Positions 21,164-30,909 are shown, counted from the first letter of the stretch. The stretch is DNA of 64,000 bases from Gracilibacillus lacisalsi DSM 19029 (GCF_000377765.1 NZ_KB898669.1:62001-126000); one strand, 5' to 3'. Notes: generated by a model from the letters alone, not told the origin. Translations and numbers: made by a program.

Positions 21164-22288
21164 ATGGAATCAAGTAAGGCTATGTACCAATACGTAGAGA
21201 AGAAATTCGATCCCTTTTGGTGGATAACATTTTCCTATATCATTTCCGTGCTTTTTCTGCTTTGCATCACGATGGTAGTGGGGCCGATAATAGTCTTCAG
21301 CAATAATACCAATATATGGTCCGTGCTGCTTATGCTGCTTGTCCCGCTAGGAATTTGGCTAGCTACCAGAGTGTTTGCCTATGCTCGCGGATTAATCTGG
21401 CGAAATAACCATCTCACAACTTATAAGTTCTATCCGGATACTATTCAATTAAATAAATGGGAAAACACTTATGATAGAGAACCTACCAAGATGGAGGTAG
21501 AGCTTTCTGCTATACGGAAAGTGGTTGTTGCTCCATATATCATAAACGAATATCTAACGAGACATGGAACAAAGCATATAGAGAAAAGTTATATACTTTA
21601 CGTTATTCACGAAGCAAATTCGAAAAAAGAATTGTTGAAGCTTCCATTTGCCAGTAATTACGAGAATATTAATATCTGGTTAACCTATTTCAAAAAAAGA
21701 AATATACCCGTACAATTCACAACAGAAGTACTCTTTAGTTATGAGCGAGATGTGTTTACAGATCAAAAAAGGATAAGACGATTAGAATCCAATATTCACG
21801 AGATTCCAATCGAACACCAAGGTAATTGGAAGAAGCAGCAGAAGGAAGTGTATCGAGAATGGTCTAGAACATATCCACCAAAAGAATATATAGAACCTGT
21901 TGAGAAAGACAATTCCTTATTCAGACCAATTGCAAATGCTGTTCTATTAAGCTATGCACTAATGTTAGCAATTACCTTTGGATTAATAGAGCTTTATAAA
22001 TACGGATGGTTTGCTGAGAAAAACCCCTGGCCCATTTTTGTTATGTTTTTTGTTATCAGTCTACTATTTTTCTTCATTCTGCGTCGTGTTTTACGTTGGT
22101 ATTTTATGTTAGTATTCATTGTGAATGCTTTTATTTTTGGAATTGCCATGACTATGAGTTTTGAAGAAGAAACTCAACCAATTGCTTCTGAGATTTCAGT
22201 GAGTGTGCTTGGCATGGCTATGTTATTCCCACTTGTCGTGTGGATACCTTACTTAATTGTTAAAAAAATTAATAATAATGCAACATAA
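21164..22288 (+). CDS. Multi-pass membrane protein, unknown function
   Basis: 374 residues. Two membrane spans near the N-terminus (about 20-45 and 53-72), a cytoplasmic region of about 180 residues rich in aromatic and basic residues, then four C-terminal spans (about 250-370). The middle part has a PH-like beta pattern (YKFYPDTIQLNKWENTY, IRKVVVAPY). No family assigned. GGGAGGG precedes the ATG. A hairpin terminator follows. Confidence 0.7.
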   Translation: MESSKAMYQYVEKKFDPFWWITFSYIISVLFLLCITMVVGPIIVFSNNTNIWSVLLMLLVPLGIWLATRVFAYARGLIWRNNHLTTYKFYPDTIQLNKWENTYDREPTKMEVELSAIRKVVVAPYIINEYLTRHGTKHIEKSYILYVIHEANSKKELLKLPFASNYENINIWLTYFKKRNIPVQFTTEVLFSYERDVFTDQKRIRRLESNIHEIPIEHQGNWKKQQKEVYREWSRTYPPKEYIEPVEKDNSLFRPIANAVLLSYALMLAITFGLIELYKYGWFAEKNPWPIFVMFFVISLLFFFILRRVLRWYFMLVFIVNAFIFGIAMTMSFEEETQPIASEISVSVLGMAMLFPLVVWIPYLIVKKINNNAT

Positions 22289-22340
22289 CCCACAAATGCT
22301 TTGGACATTGTCAAGATCAAAATTTCAAAAAGCCTAAAGA

Positions 22341-22388
22341 TAAAAGTCAAGAAGCATAATAGCTATGACTGCTTTGTTTCTTGACTTT
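22341..22388 (+). terminator. Hairpin terminator
   Basis: AAAGTCAAGAA pairs with TTTCTTGACTTT around a loop with an inner GCA/TGC pair, followed by ATTTG. Confidence 0.7.
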
Positions 22389-22477
22389 ATTTGTTCGAAC
22401 AACATTTACACCAGTTCTATGTAGCTATGTTATTCAACATGCGCCCTTTTCTCGAATACCCAACGATGAAAAACAAA

Positions 22478-22903
22478 TCAAAATACTCCTAGCTGCTCCA
22501 TTAAGTGTACGCCATCAGAAGATACCCAATAACCTTTTATTTTTCCATCTTCGACTTGCATAATATCCATACCGTTAAAGCTTATTATTTTTCCCACTTC
22601 CGCCTTAGCACCTGGCATGCCTCCTTTATAAGCTCCTGCAAATTGCCATCGTGCCGAGACATACGGACTGTCTATGATAGGACCTACTACTACCGTCATA
22701 TCCACATCATCAAAAAAGGCGCAAGCATCCTTAATGATCCCCTTTAAGGCTTCTGCTCCCTTTTTATCAGCCGTAGATTTTCCATCAGTTCTTGCCTGGT
22801 GAATCATGCAAGCAGGCGCTGTTATCTTATCAAGTATAGAAACATCCTCGTGCCATGCTTTTACCCATAATTGATAAACTTGATTTTCGTCTAGAATAGT
22901 CAA
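22478..22903 (-). CDS. SnoaL-like/NTF2-fold protein (ester cyclase type)
   Basis: 141 residues, cone-shaped NTF2-like fold: N-terminal helix with VYQLWVKAWHEDVSILDKITAPACMIHQ, then alternating strands ending in MDIMQVEDGKIKGYWVSSDG. This is the SnoaL/ester-cyclase pattern of small stand-alone enzymes or ligand-binding proteins. The start is TTG 22903, with AGGAGG 8 bases upstream. Monocistronic. The substrate cannot be inferred. Confidence 0.82.
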   Translation of the reverse strand: MTILDENQVYQLWVKAWHEDVSILDKITAPACMIHQARTDGKSTADKKGAEALKGIIKDACAFFDDVDMTVVVGPIIDSPYVSARWQFAGAYKGGMPGAKAEVGKIISFNGMDIMQVEDGKIKGYWVSSDGVHLMEQLGVF

Positions 22904-23027
22904 TTCAAAAACCTCCTAAAATACGATTTTATACTATATTCAAGTTCTTTCGTGAAATACCTTTATTATGGTACTTTTCTTCTTACATTGAATTAGCTAG
23001 CTGTTGAGGGATTATTTTTGTACGCTA

Positions 23028-23960
23028 TTAAAATCCTTTTTTGACATCTACTTTATTAGATAAAGGTTTATCCTTTTCTAAATTTTCAAGTGTGTCAACA
23101 AAACATTCTACCGCTTCTTTAGCAGTTGTCACAGCTGAAATATGTGGTGTAATCATCACGTTTGGTTGTTGCCACAATGGACTGTGTTGTGGCAGTGGCT
23201 CCTCTTGAAATACATCAAGTACAGCAAACCTAACCTGACCAGTATCCAATGCATGTAAGAGGTCTAATTCACTAACAGATTCTCCCCTGCCAACATTGAT
23301 AAAGCCGGCACTCGATAAACCTGAAAAAATATCCTTGTTAATTAAATGCTCTGTTTTTTCCGTTAATGGCAAGGTATTAATCAAATAATTCACTTCATTT
23401 AATAGTGTAAAATGCGAGTCAACTGTAAATACCTCTTTGAAATACTCCTTTTGTTCACCGCTCCATGATACTCCGTAAACTTCTACACCAAAAAAGGAAA
23501 AGACTTGTGCTATTTTTTGACCTATTTCTCCTGTTCCATAAATCATTACTTTTGAATCACTTAACATCTTAGGTGTGGTAGGTTTCCAATGCTTCTCCTC
23601 TTTCTGATGAAAGAATTGATCATGATACTGTAAGTCTTTTAGTATGTAGCTAAGGCTATACTCACTAATTCTTTCTCCAAACGAACAAATCGTTCTGGTT
23701 AAGATTACATCGTCATTCCATTTCTTTCTAAATAAGAAACTATCTACACCTGCACCTAGAGAATGAACCCATTTCACTTTACTATAGTCATAACTTGCTC
23801 TAGTTTTGAAGGATACAAACGCATCAGCCCAGTCTAAATCTTCCTCCCTTATTTCTTCTTCTGTCAAATAACGAAATTCCTTGTCTAATTTATAATCTTC
23901 TATCAGATTTTGTAATTCTTGATTCAAAGGGCTTACAAATAAAATATGGTTGATTTTCAT
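23028..23960 (-). CDS. D-2-hydroxyacid dehydrogenase family protein
   Basis: About 310 residues. NAD-binding motif GTGEIGQKIAQVF (short-chain variant of GxGxxG), hinge region, LINTLPLTEKTEHLINKD, FINVGRGESV, and the C-terminal catalytic patch HSPLWQQPNVMITPHISAVT containing the conserved His. Members reduce 2-keto acids or oxidise D-2-hydroxyacids; substrate not evident. ATG 23960 has AAAGGAG at ideal distance, so the 18 codons upstream in frame are unlikely to be translated. It is 70 bases after the pentapeptide-repeat gene and may be cotranscribed. Confidence 0.87.
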   Translation of the reverse strand: MKINHILFVSPLNQELQNLIEDYKLDKEFRYLTEEEIREEDLDWADAFVSFKTRASYDYSKVKWVHSLGAGVDSFLFRKKWNDDVILTRTICSFGERISEYSLSYILKDLQYHDQFFHQKEEKHWKPTTPKMLSDSKVMIYGTGEIGQKIAQVFSFFGVEVYGVSWSGEQKEYFKEVFTVDSHFTLLNEVNYLINTLPLTEKTEHLINKDIFSGLSSAGFINVGRGESVSELDLLHALDTGQVRFAVLDVFQEEPLPQHSPLWQQPNVMITPHISAVTTAKEAVECFVDTLENLEKDKPLSNKVDVKKGF

Positions 23961-24030
23961 TGGTGTTCTCCTTTCGATAATGAACGTCTCGTCAAAAGAG
24001 GGGGCAAGATACATTCCGTTAATCTATGTA

Positions 24031-24834
24031 TTACCGCCAATGACTAGGCTTCTCTAAATAACTTGGAATGCTGGTACGGCTATCTCCTTTTGCTGAATTA
24101 AGTTGAGATTGTGTAAGAAAAAGAGCACTTGTCAAATCTGCTCCAAATAACTTGGCATCTCGAAGGTCTGACCCGATAAAATCTACTTTTCTTAAATCAC
24201 TATTGCTTAAATCTGCTGCTATCAATAGCTTCCCGCGAAAGTCCTCTCCTTTAAGATCTGACCCTTCTAAACTTTCCCCTATTAAATCATTTGTCTCCAT
24301 TATTCTTTTATTTTTATTCATGAAGTCTTTCCGATACCATTGACTCGTCTTTTTCAACAGACTGTTGACAATACTTCTATGTTCCATAATATTCAATTCT
24401 AGAATATCTTTTGGATGCTTCTTAGTTAGTTTTACAGTATCATAATAAATTTGCTGAAGATGGTCATGTAAAGGTTCTGTTTCCATTATTATCAATGCTT
24501 GTTTGAGGTACCAAAGCATTTCATGTAGTTGCTGAACAATAGGAAACACAGCAAACATCTCTTCTGCATGTTCACTATCTTCACGCCAGTCTTTCCCACC
24601 ATAGATAGTTTGTGAAACATGCTGACCTGCACCAAAGCATTCATACGTGACACAACCATTAAAACCTTTGTCTTTCAATTGGTCATGAATGGAACACATA
24701 TTATTGGAGCATAAGTGTCGACATGGATTTCCACCATCTTTAGTGAAGGGAAAATCATGAGACTTACCAAATGGTAAAGCTACACAACATAAAGCAAAGC
24801 AGTTTTTACAATCTGATTTAAGATCATTTAGCAT
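24031..24834 (-). CDS. Cys-rich protein with C-terminal pentapeptide repeats
   Basis: About 267 residues. The N-terminal 75 residues hold about eight cysteines in a CxxCxxxCC plus CxxxCxxxxC pattern, likely a metal- or cluster-binding module. A helical middle region follows. The last 80 residues contain about seven A(D/N)L/F-type pentapeptide repeats (ESLEGSDLKGEDFRGKLL, then DLSNSDLRKVDF), which would form a right-handed quadrilateral beta helix. The combination recurs in bacillar pentapeptide proteins of unknown role. The start is uncertain: ATG 24852 lacks a ribosome site, while GGAGG inside its first codons fits TTG 24840 or ATG 24834. Confidence 0.8.
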   Translation of the reverse strand: MLNDLKSDCKNCFALCCVALPFGKSHDFPFTKDGGNPCRHLCSNNMCSIHDQLKDKGFNGCVTYECFGAGQHVSQTIYGGKDWREDSEHAEEMFAVFPIVQQLHEMLWYLKQALIIMETEPLHDHLQQIYYDTVKLTKKHPKDILELNIMEHRSIVNSLLKKTSQWYRKDFMNKNKRIMETNDLIGESLEGSDLKGEDFRGKLLIAADLSNSDLRKVDFIGSDLRDAKLFGADLTSALFLTQSQLNSAKGDSRTSIPSYLEKPSHWR

Positions 24835-24852
24835 TTTCAATATTTCCTCCAT

Positions 24853-25194
24853 CTTTTTGACAGTGAATTATTAATCCTATTCTATCACACTATCATTTGA
24901 ATGCCTTGAAAAGAGCAAAAGATAAGAAATCAATAAGGAATGAAAATGAAACGATTCTATTAACTTGATAGAATATAAGGAGGACAATAAATAACGGTAA
25001 ACATTACACCACCCTTTTTAAGGATGGATGGAAATGCAAGATATGCAATCCAATATTATTAGGCAGCACGTTGAACAATCAAGACGGTTTTTGTAGGTTT
25101 AAAAGGGGGAAGCTCAGGTGAAAATGCCTTTTCAAAAACAATCATTTTGCCCAGAATACGTCCGATACGGGGTAAAGTAAAAGTAATCATACAA
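24853..25194. other. Intergenic, no gene recognised
   Basis: About 340 bases between the pentapeptide-repeat gene and a terminator. It has one good ribosome-site-like AAGGAGG (24977-24983) but no open frame of useful length behind it. A remnant of a lost gene is possible, but nothing recognisable remains. Confidence 0.4.
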
Positions 25195-25252
25195 AATTTC
25201 AGGTCTGTTCCTGCTATGAATCCAGCAGAGCACAGACCTGAAATTTGCTATC
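25195..25252. terminator. Strong terminator after 5'-nucleotidase gene
   Basis: AAATTTCAGGTCTGT pairs perfectly with ACAGACCTGAAATTT around a loop of about 27 bases that itself contains CTGCT/AGCAG. It lies just beyond the stop of the minus-strand gene. Confidence 0.8.
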
Positions 25253-25261
25253 ACTCATTTT

Positions 25262-27313
25262 TTATGATGTTTTTACTTTTCTATATACTAAAACACCTAT
25301 TCCTATAATCAAGACGATTGCTCCTAATAAGAGAAATGTATACATATTAGTAGCCGTATCCGGGAGACGCTCTCCTTCTTCTTGATTACTTTCATTACCA
25401 GAGCCTGCTTCATTGTTATTATCTTCTGAAGTTTCTTGGCCATTTTTTTGTTCGGAATCTACTTTATCTTCTTCATCTTCAGAACCTACTTTGTCAGTAT
25501 CCTCTTTTGTGTTTTCACCGTCACCTGATCCATCATTAGATCCGTTATTGTCAGTTCCTTCACCAGTGTCGCCGCCATCCTCTTGACCTTCTTCATCAGG
25601 AGTTCCGTCATTGTCCTCTTCAGGTTTCTCAGGAGCTTCTGGTTCTTCCCCTAATAAGTCAGTTATGCGACCTTCAATAACTGGATCAACCACACCACCT
25701 AAATCTTCTACCATATAATCACGTAATTGTTCCCAGTCAATTTCACCGATATCTCTCACTCGTCCTTCATCATACGCTTGAGCAAAGACTTCAAAACCGT
25801 CTCCACCTTTACCTGTGAAATTGTTTGTTGTTACTAAATAAGTTTGGTCTAAATCAATATCCTCATATTCACCTTCCACTTCTACTTCCATCGTCACAAT
25901 TCGGGATCCAGGTTCTTTAGTGCTATCATAGTTAAATTTCATACCAGCAACCTGTAAGAATCCACCGCTTTCTGCAGGTGCTTGTCGGACACTGTGCTCT
26001 AAAATTTCTTTAATTTCCGCTCCTGTTAATTTTGCAACAACTGGATCATTTCCAAACGGTAATACGGCAATCACTTCACCAACAGTAATGGGACCTTCAT
26101 CAATTGCCGCACGGATTCCTCCACCATTTTGCATGGCAATCACAACTTCTGGATTTTTTTCTCGCGCCTTTGCTAGCATTGCATCAGTGATAAGATTTCC
26201 TAATTCTGTTTCATTTGCTCGAACACTAACTTCACTATCACCTAAGCGCGGATTAGGAATATCTCTCATCGCCACTGCGCCTGTTTCTTGATTGGTTAGC
26301 TCATCTACTTCTTCTTTGTAGGAAGACAGTACTTCCTCAGCTTCTGGATCAGCTTCTTTTTCGTTAATATCTATTAATTGACCATCGTAGCCTACTACTA
26401 CACCATTTTCATCAAAATTAACATCTAATTTACCCAGTAGCTGTGCGTATTGATGTGCCTGAACGATAACAGTTGGATCTTTTTCTGCTCCATTCTCATC
26501 TGTTGATACAACAGTTGGTTCATCTAATCTGGTATGAGAGTGTCCACCAACAATGACATCAATTCCGTCGACACTTGCTGCAAGCTGTAGGTCATTTCCT
26601 ATATCTGGTGTGCTATCATAGCCAATGTGGTTTAATGCAATAATCTTGTCCACACCTTGTTCTTCAAAAGCTGCAACAGCTCGTTCGGCCTCTGCTATAT
26701 AGTTTAAAAATTGCACATTTACTGGACTTGAAATATTCGCTGTATCTTCTGTCGTCAGCCCAAAAATACCAACCTGTTCTCCATTGACTTCTTTAATAAT
26801 ACCGTCATAGACAGATCCATTTTCTGGCGAATCAGATAATGCATTTTCACTTATGTAAGCAGCCATAAATGGATCCCCTGAGAAATCAATATTAGTTCCA
26901 AGGAATGGGAACTGTGCCTCCGCTACAAATTCTGATAGAGACTCATGTCCGTCTTCACCTGAACCCAAATCAAACTCATGATTCCCAAATACCATTGCAT
27001 CGAAATCCATTAAGTTTAATAAGGCCAAATCAGCTTTTCCGTGAAATTGGTTAAAATACAAAGTACCTGAAAAAACATCTCCAGCATGAAGTAATAGTGC
27101 TTCAGGATTATCAGCTCGTACTTCTTTTACAGCTGTTAACATTCGAGGTAATGGTTCTACATGAGCATGTGTATCATTCATATGCATGATTGTTAATGAA
27201 AAATCACTGTCATCCTCAGCAGCCAATGTACTTGTAGGTAAGACTATCGTTAATACTAAGACAATAATAGCAACCATTCTGAAAGAAAAGCCGAATCTCT
27301 TATTACTTGTCAT
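25262..27313 (-). CDS. Wall-anchored 5'-nucleotidase/metallophosphatase
   Basis: 683 residues. Signal peptide (1-31), N-terminal calcineurin-like metallophosphatase domain (IMHMNDTHAHV, GDVFSG, GNHEFD, VGGHSHT), C-terminal 5'-nucleotidase domain (TELGNLITDAM, QNGGGIRA, LPFGNDP), then an acidic spacer of about 90 residues rich in D, E, G and N. The end is a cell-wall sorting signal: LPDTA, a hydrophobic span and RKVKTS. LPxTA resembles the recognition motif of class D rather than class A sortases. Such enzymes dephosphorylate nucleotides outside the cell to harvest phosphate and nucleosides. A Pho box precedes the gene. AGGAGG is 10 bases before ATG. Confidence 0.92.
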   Translation of the reverse strand: MTSNKRFGFSFRMVAIIVLVLTIVLPTSTLAAEDDSDFSLTIMHMNDTHAHVEPLPRMLTAVKEVRADNPEALLLHAGDVFSGTLYFNQFHGKADLALLNLMDFDAMVFGNHEFDLGSGEDGHESLSEFVAEAQFPFLGTNIDFSGDPFMAAYISENALSDSPENGSVYDGIIKEVNGEQVGIFGLTTEDTANISSPVNVQFLNYIAEAERAVAAFEEQGVDKIIALNHIGYDSTPDIGNDLQLAASVDGIDVIVGGHSHTRLDEPTVVSTDENGAEKDPTVIVQAHQYAQLLGKLDVNFDENGVVVGYDGQLIDINEKEADPEAEEVLSSYKEEVDELTNQETGAVAMRDIPNPRLGDSEVSVRANETELGNLITDAMLAKAREKNPEVVIAMQNGGGIRAAIDEGPITVGEVIAVLPFGNDPVVAKLTGAEIKEILEHSVRQAPAESGGFLQVAGMKFNYDSTKEPGSRIVTMEVEVEGEYEDIDLDQTYLVTTNNFTGKGGDGFEVFAQAYDEGRVRDIGEIDWEQLRDYMVEDLGGVVDPVIEGRITDLLGEEPEAPEKPEEDNDGTPDEEGQEDGGDTGEGTDNNGSNDGSGDGENTKEDTDKVGSEDEEDKVDSEQKNGQETSEDNNNEAGSGNESNQEEGERLPDTATNMYTFLLLGAIVLIIGIGVLVYRKVKTS

Positions 27314-27416
27314 ATCATGATTACCTCCTAAATATTTTTTGTTTTCTACTAAATCTATTATGTTAAAACACTAGATGTAAGTATTACAGAACAAGTGACA
27401 ACATCTACCTACTTTC

Positions 27417-27470
27417 ATTCTAGAAATCTACTATTAACTTAGAATTAAAATATCGTAAAATATATGTAAA
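27417..27470 (-). promoter_or_regulatory. Pho box and promoter of 5'-nucleotidase gene
   Basis: On the minus strand four hexamers recur every 11 bases: TTTACA, TTTACG, TTAATT, TTAATA (27470 down to 27432). This matches the PhoP direct-repeat consensus TT(A/T/C)A(C/T)A with 5-base spacers. A TAGAAT -10 element (27422-27417) follows 9 bases later. The arrangement fits PhoP-activated promoters of B. subtilis that have no good -35. Confidence 0.7.
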
Positions 27471-27529
27471 TCTATACCAATTATAATGTCTTAGAATCGT
27501 TACGTAAATGATCCTAATGTAACAGAAAG

Positions 27530-27557
27530 AAAAGATGACCATCTCTGGTCACCTTTA
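27530..27557 (-). terminator. Terminator after UvrA-like gene
   Basis: On the minus strand GGTGACCA, loop GAGA, TGGTCATC, then TTTTCTTT. Confidence 0.8.
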
Positions 27558-27562
27558 GGCTT

Positions 27563-30027
27563 TTATAACCCCAATTCTGCTTTTAAAAATTGACCAGTAT
27601 AAGAAGTACTAGATTGCGCTACTTCTTCTGGTGTCCCTGTTGCTATTACTGTCCCTCCGGCATTACCACCTTCTGGTCCAAGATCGATAACCCAATCAGA
27701 AGCACGAATAATATCGATACTATGGTCTACGACAATAACGGTATTCCCGTTCTCTACCAGTCTATTTAATAAGATTAATAGCTGCTTTACATCTTTGGGA
27801 TGCAGTCCATTTGAAGGCTCGTCCAATATATAAAGTGTATGATTGGTAGCTTTTTTGTTTAATTCTTTAGCAAGCTTTAGCCGTTGACCTTCTCCGCCAG
27901 AAAGTGTTGTTAATGATTGCCCCCATTTCAAGTACCCTAATCCAATTTCATTAAGCAGTCGGATTTTAGGTGCCAAAGTATTATGCTTTTCAAACAGTAC
28001 CATTGTTTCTGCAATCGACATATCTAAAATATCAGAAATAGAGTATCCCTGGTATTTCACCATTAACAATTCCTCTTTAAAACGAGTACCATGACAAACC
28101 GGGCATGTCACTTCCAAATCATAAATAAAGTGCATGTTTAGTGAAATAAATCCTAATCCTTGGCAGTTTTCACATCTCCCTCCAACCGTATTGAAGGAAA
28201 AGTCCTTTGCACGAAAGCCATATTGCTTAGCCTCAGGTACATTAGCAAATATTTTTCTGATAATAGTAAACATATCTGTATAGGTAGCAACATTAGAACG
28301 CTGCATCCTACTTAAAGCTGACTGACTAACGGTAATGATGTCATCAACTGCTTCTAAACCAGTGATGTGATCGCAGTAAGATCCTGATTTGCTAAAATAT
28401 CAAAAATTAACGTTGATTTTCCTGACCCTGAGACACCAGATACTGAAACGAGACGGTTTAACGGAATGTCTATTGAAATATTTTTTAAATTATGCTTGAA
28501 AGCATTTTGAATATGAATAACTTGTTCAGGTCTTTTCCGCCTCTCAAATATCATTTTCTTGTTTTCTCTTAAAAATTCACCAGTTACAGAATCAGCTTGT
28601 GATTGCAATTCTTCCACCGTACCTTCTCCTACTATTTTTCCTCCACCGCTTCCTGCTTCTGGCCCCATATCAATAATGTGATCAGCTTCTCTCATCACAT
28701 CCACATCGTGTTCGATCACTAATACCGTGTTACCTAAGTCTCTTAGCTGCTTCATAATAGCCACTAATCCTTTTGTATCTTTTGGGTGTAGACCTGCAGT
28801 TGGTTCATCTAAAATGTATAAAACTCCTGTTAACCCAGAGCCTAGAACAGAGGCTAGTCGTAATCGTTGAGCTTCACCACCAGACAATGTAATAGTTTGC
28901 CTGTCTAGATTCAAATAGCCTAAACCAACTTTTAACACTCTACTTATTTTTTCTAATAAGTCTCGTAGATATGTTTCAATAAATAACTTCTGTTCAGCTG
29001 TTAAAGAAGCCTTAAGTCGTTGTAGCCATTCAAACAAATCCACTAATGAAATGGTTGTTAACTCTGTTATCGAAGTTTGATGAACGAGTACATTTCGACT
29101 TTCTTCTTTTAACCGATGACCATGGCAATCTGGACATGTTTGCGAGGAAAAAAGACTAGCTTCACTTGAATTACCACCTTTTTCCTTATACCTTCTCCAA
29201 ATAGCGGTTAGTACTCCTTCAAACTTCCCTTTTGAAACTGTTTTTGGTGGCTTTATACCGGGGAAATGAGCTTTAAATTGCTTACTTTCAACTCCATAAA
29301 ATAGTAAATCACGTTGCTGAGCAGAATAGTTCTTTAATGGGAGATTTTCATCAATAGGGATTTGATAATATTTTGCTGCAGTTAACACATTATGTTTTTG
29401 GTAATCAAAATAAGTGCCTCCCACCCATACTTTTATACAACCATCATTTAAACTTAAATTCTCATCCAATACCATGTCTTGTTTTATTTCACTTACCTCT
29501 CCTAAACCATCACAAGTTGGACAAGCACCTTCAGGTGTATTGAAGGAAAAATGAGAGCGGGTGAATTTTTCTATGCGAGTATGACATTGCGGACAATGGA
29601 TGTATTCTGTATAACCTGAAGTTTCTTCTTGCATCGCTTCCTTATTAAGCGAAGGTAAAATAATATGTTGACAATGGGGGCAATTACACTCTCCAAGACG
29701 TTCATAAATGAGTCGTAAATAGGTGTACATGTCCGTTACTGTTCCAACTGTTGACCTTGGATTTCGATTGGTTATTTGCTGGCCGATGCTTATAGATGGT
29801 GATAGTCCGATCATAGCCTCTACTTTTGGTTTACTTACGCTATCTGTCGGCATACCTAAGGACTCCATATATTGGCGTTGACATTCTCGTTGCAAGGTAT
29901 CCATAGCTAAAGTAGATTTCCCCGACCCTGATGGTCCTGTTAAAACGACAAGTTTGTTTTTCGGTATTGATACAAAGATGTTTTTTAAATTGTTTTCATA
30001 AGCACCTCTAATGTGAATGCTAGACAT
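27563..30027 (-). pseudogene. UvrA-like ABC protein (UvrB-binding domain missing), frameshifted
   Basis: One UvrA-type gene split by a frameshift into 557- and 247-codon frames. Seen: first Walker A GPSGSGKST (32-40), SPSISIGQQITNRNPRSTVGT, zinc-binding CPHC...CPQC, FSFNTPEGACPTCDGLGEV, ABC signature LSGGEAQRLRLASVLGSGLTG, second Walker A GVSGSGKST, then CENCQGLGF...CPVCHG and LSGGEGQRLKLA. Only about 20 residues lie where classical UvrA carries its UvrB-binding domain, so this is a UvrA2-like paralogue, often linked to resistance to DNA-damaging drugs. The break is at the TTT run 28388-28390: one extra T restores DILAKSGSYCDHITGLEAVD. Loss of function or a sequencing error are both possible. 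Confidence 0.85.
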
Positions 30028-30213
30028 GAGAATTCCTCCCTATTTTTTAGATTCATCAACTATTCTATTACATTAATGCAAGTTATAAGGTTGATCGGAA
30101 CCAGTGTTGTTGTTTGGGTAAATTCCCGTCACATGGAGTCTAAGGTTTTTCTTTAAAGTTTGAAAAAGCACAGAAAAATATAGATAATAGTTTATGATGA
30201 CAGGAGGGAGAAC
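30028..30213. promoter_or_regulatory. Divergent promoter region of MerR-type regulator and UvrA-like gene
   Basis: 186 bases between divergent starts. An inverted repeat TTTTTC (30146-30151) and GAAAAA (30162-30167) with a 10-base gap may be an operator. MerR-type regulators commonly act in such shared regions. Exact promoters could not be fixed. Confidence 0.4.
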
Positions 30214-30909
30214 ATGGTTCGTCCGATTGATATTGCAAGAAAACTGAAGATTACAACGAGTGCTCTTAGACATTATGAGACTTGGGGGATTGTGCCTCCA
30301 TCAGAAAGGAAAGAAAATGGCTATCGTGTTTATACAGAGGAACATGTCGCCTATTTTGAATGTATACGTGCCTTGAATACTGGCTTTGGCATGGGATTTG
30401 TCAAAGAAATCATGCCACTTGTTCAAGAAAAGAAATTAACCGAAGTTCTATGGTTAGTAAACGAAAAACAAGCAGAACTACACAAAGAAAAAGAAAAAAC
30501 TGAAAAAGTAATTGAAGTGTTGGAACTAGAAAATCCGGAGAAAGTCCCTCATAGAAAACAAAAGAATTCCTACACAATTGGTGAAGTAGCAGCAGCATTG
30601 GAACTCCCTACAACTGTTTTACGCCATTGGCAAAAGGAAGGATTAATTGAACCAAAACGTAATGAAGAAAATGGTTATAGGAGTTACACTAAACAAGATA
30701 TCAGCAAACTATTAATTATTCGAACACTTAGAAAAGCTTATTTCTCTATAGAAATTATCAGAGAAATGGTAAAAGAATTTGATAACAATAACATTACCAA
30801 AGCAAAAAAAGTAGCAAAAGACTCGCTTATTTATATGGATTATTTAGTCGAGGAACAACTAAAGGGACTCTTTTATTTGTATAAATTGTTTGAGCGGGTG
30901 AGACATTGA
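30214..30909 (+). CDS. Transcriptional regulator with two MerR DNA-binding domains
   Basis: 231 residues. Domain 1 (about 3-72) and domain 2 (about 117-190) are both MerR winged helix-turn-helix modules: PIDIARKLKITTSALRHYE...GYRVYTEEH and YTIGEVAAALELPTTVLRHW...GYRSYTKQD. They are joined by a charged helix. Normal MerR proteins have one such domain and a dimerising helix plus an effector domain. The double copy could allow a monomer to cover a pseudo-palindrome. It is divergent from the UvrA-like gene and is its likely regulator. GGAGGG precedes the ATG. Confidence 0.88.
   Translation: MVRPIDIARKLKITTSALRHYETWGIVPPSERKENGYRVYTEEHVAYFECIRALNTGFGMGFVKEIMPLVQEKKLTEVLWLVNEKQAELHKEKEKTEKVIEVLELENPEKVPHRKQKNSYTIGEVAAALELPTTVLRHWQKEGLIEPKRNEENGYRSYTKQDISKLLIIRTLRKAYFSIEIIREMVKEFDNNNITKAKKVAKDSLIYMDYLVEEQLKGLFYLYKLFERVRH

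Noticed and set aside
24985-25260. Open frame reading VGLKGGSSGENAFSKTIILP after AAGGAGG
   Set aside because: No start codon in frame, runs through the terminator hairpin, and resembles no family I know.
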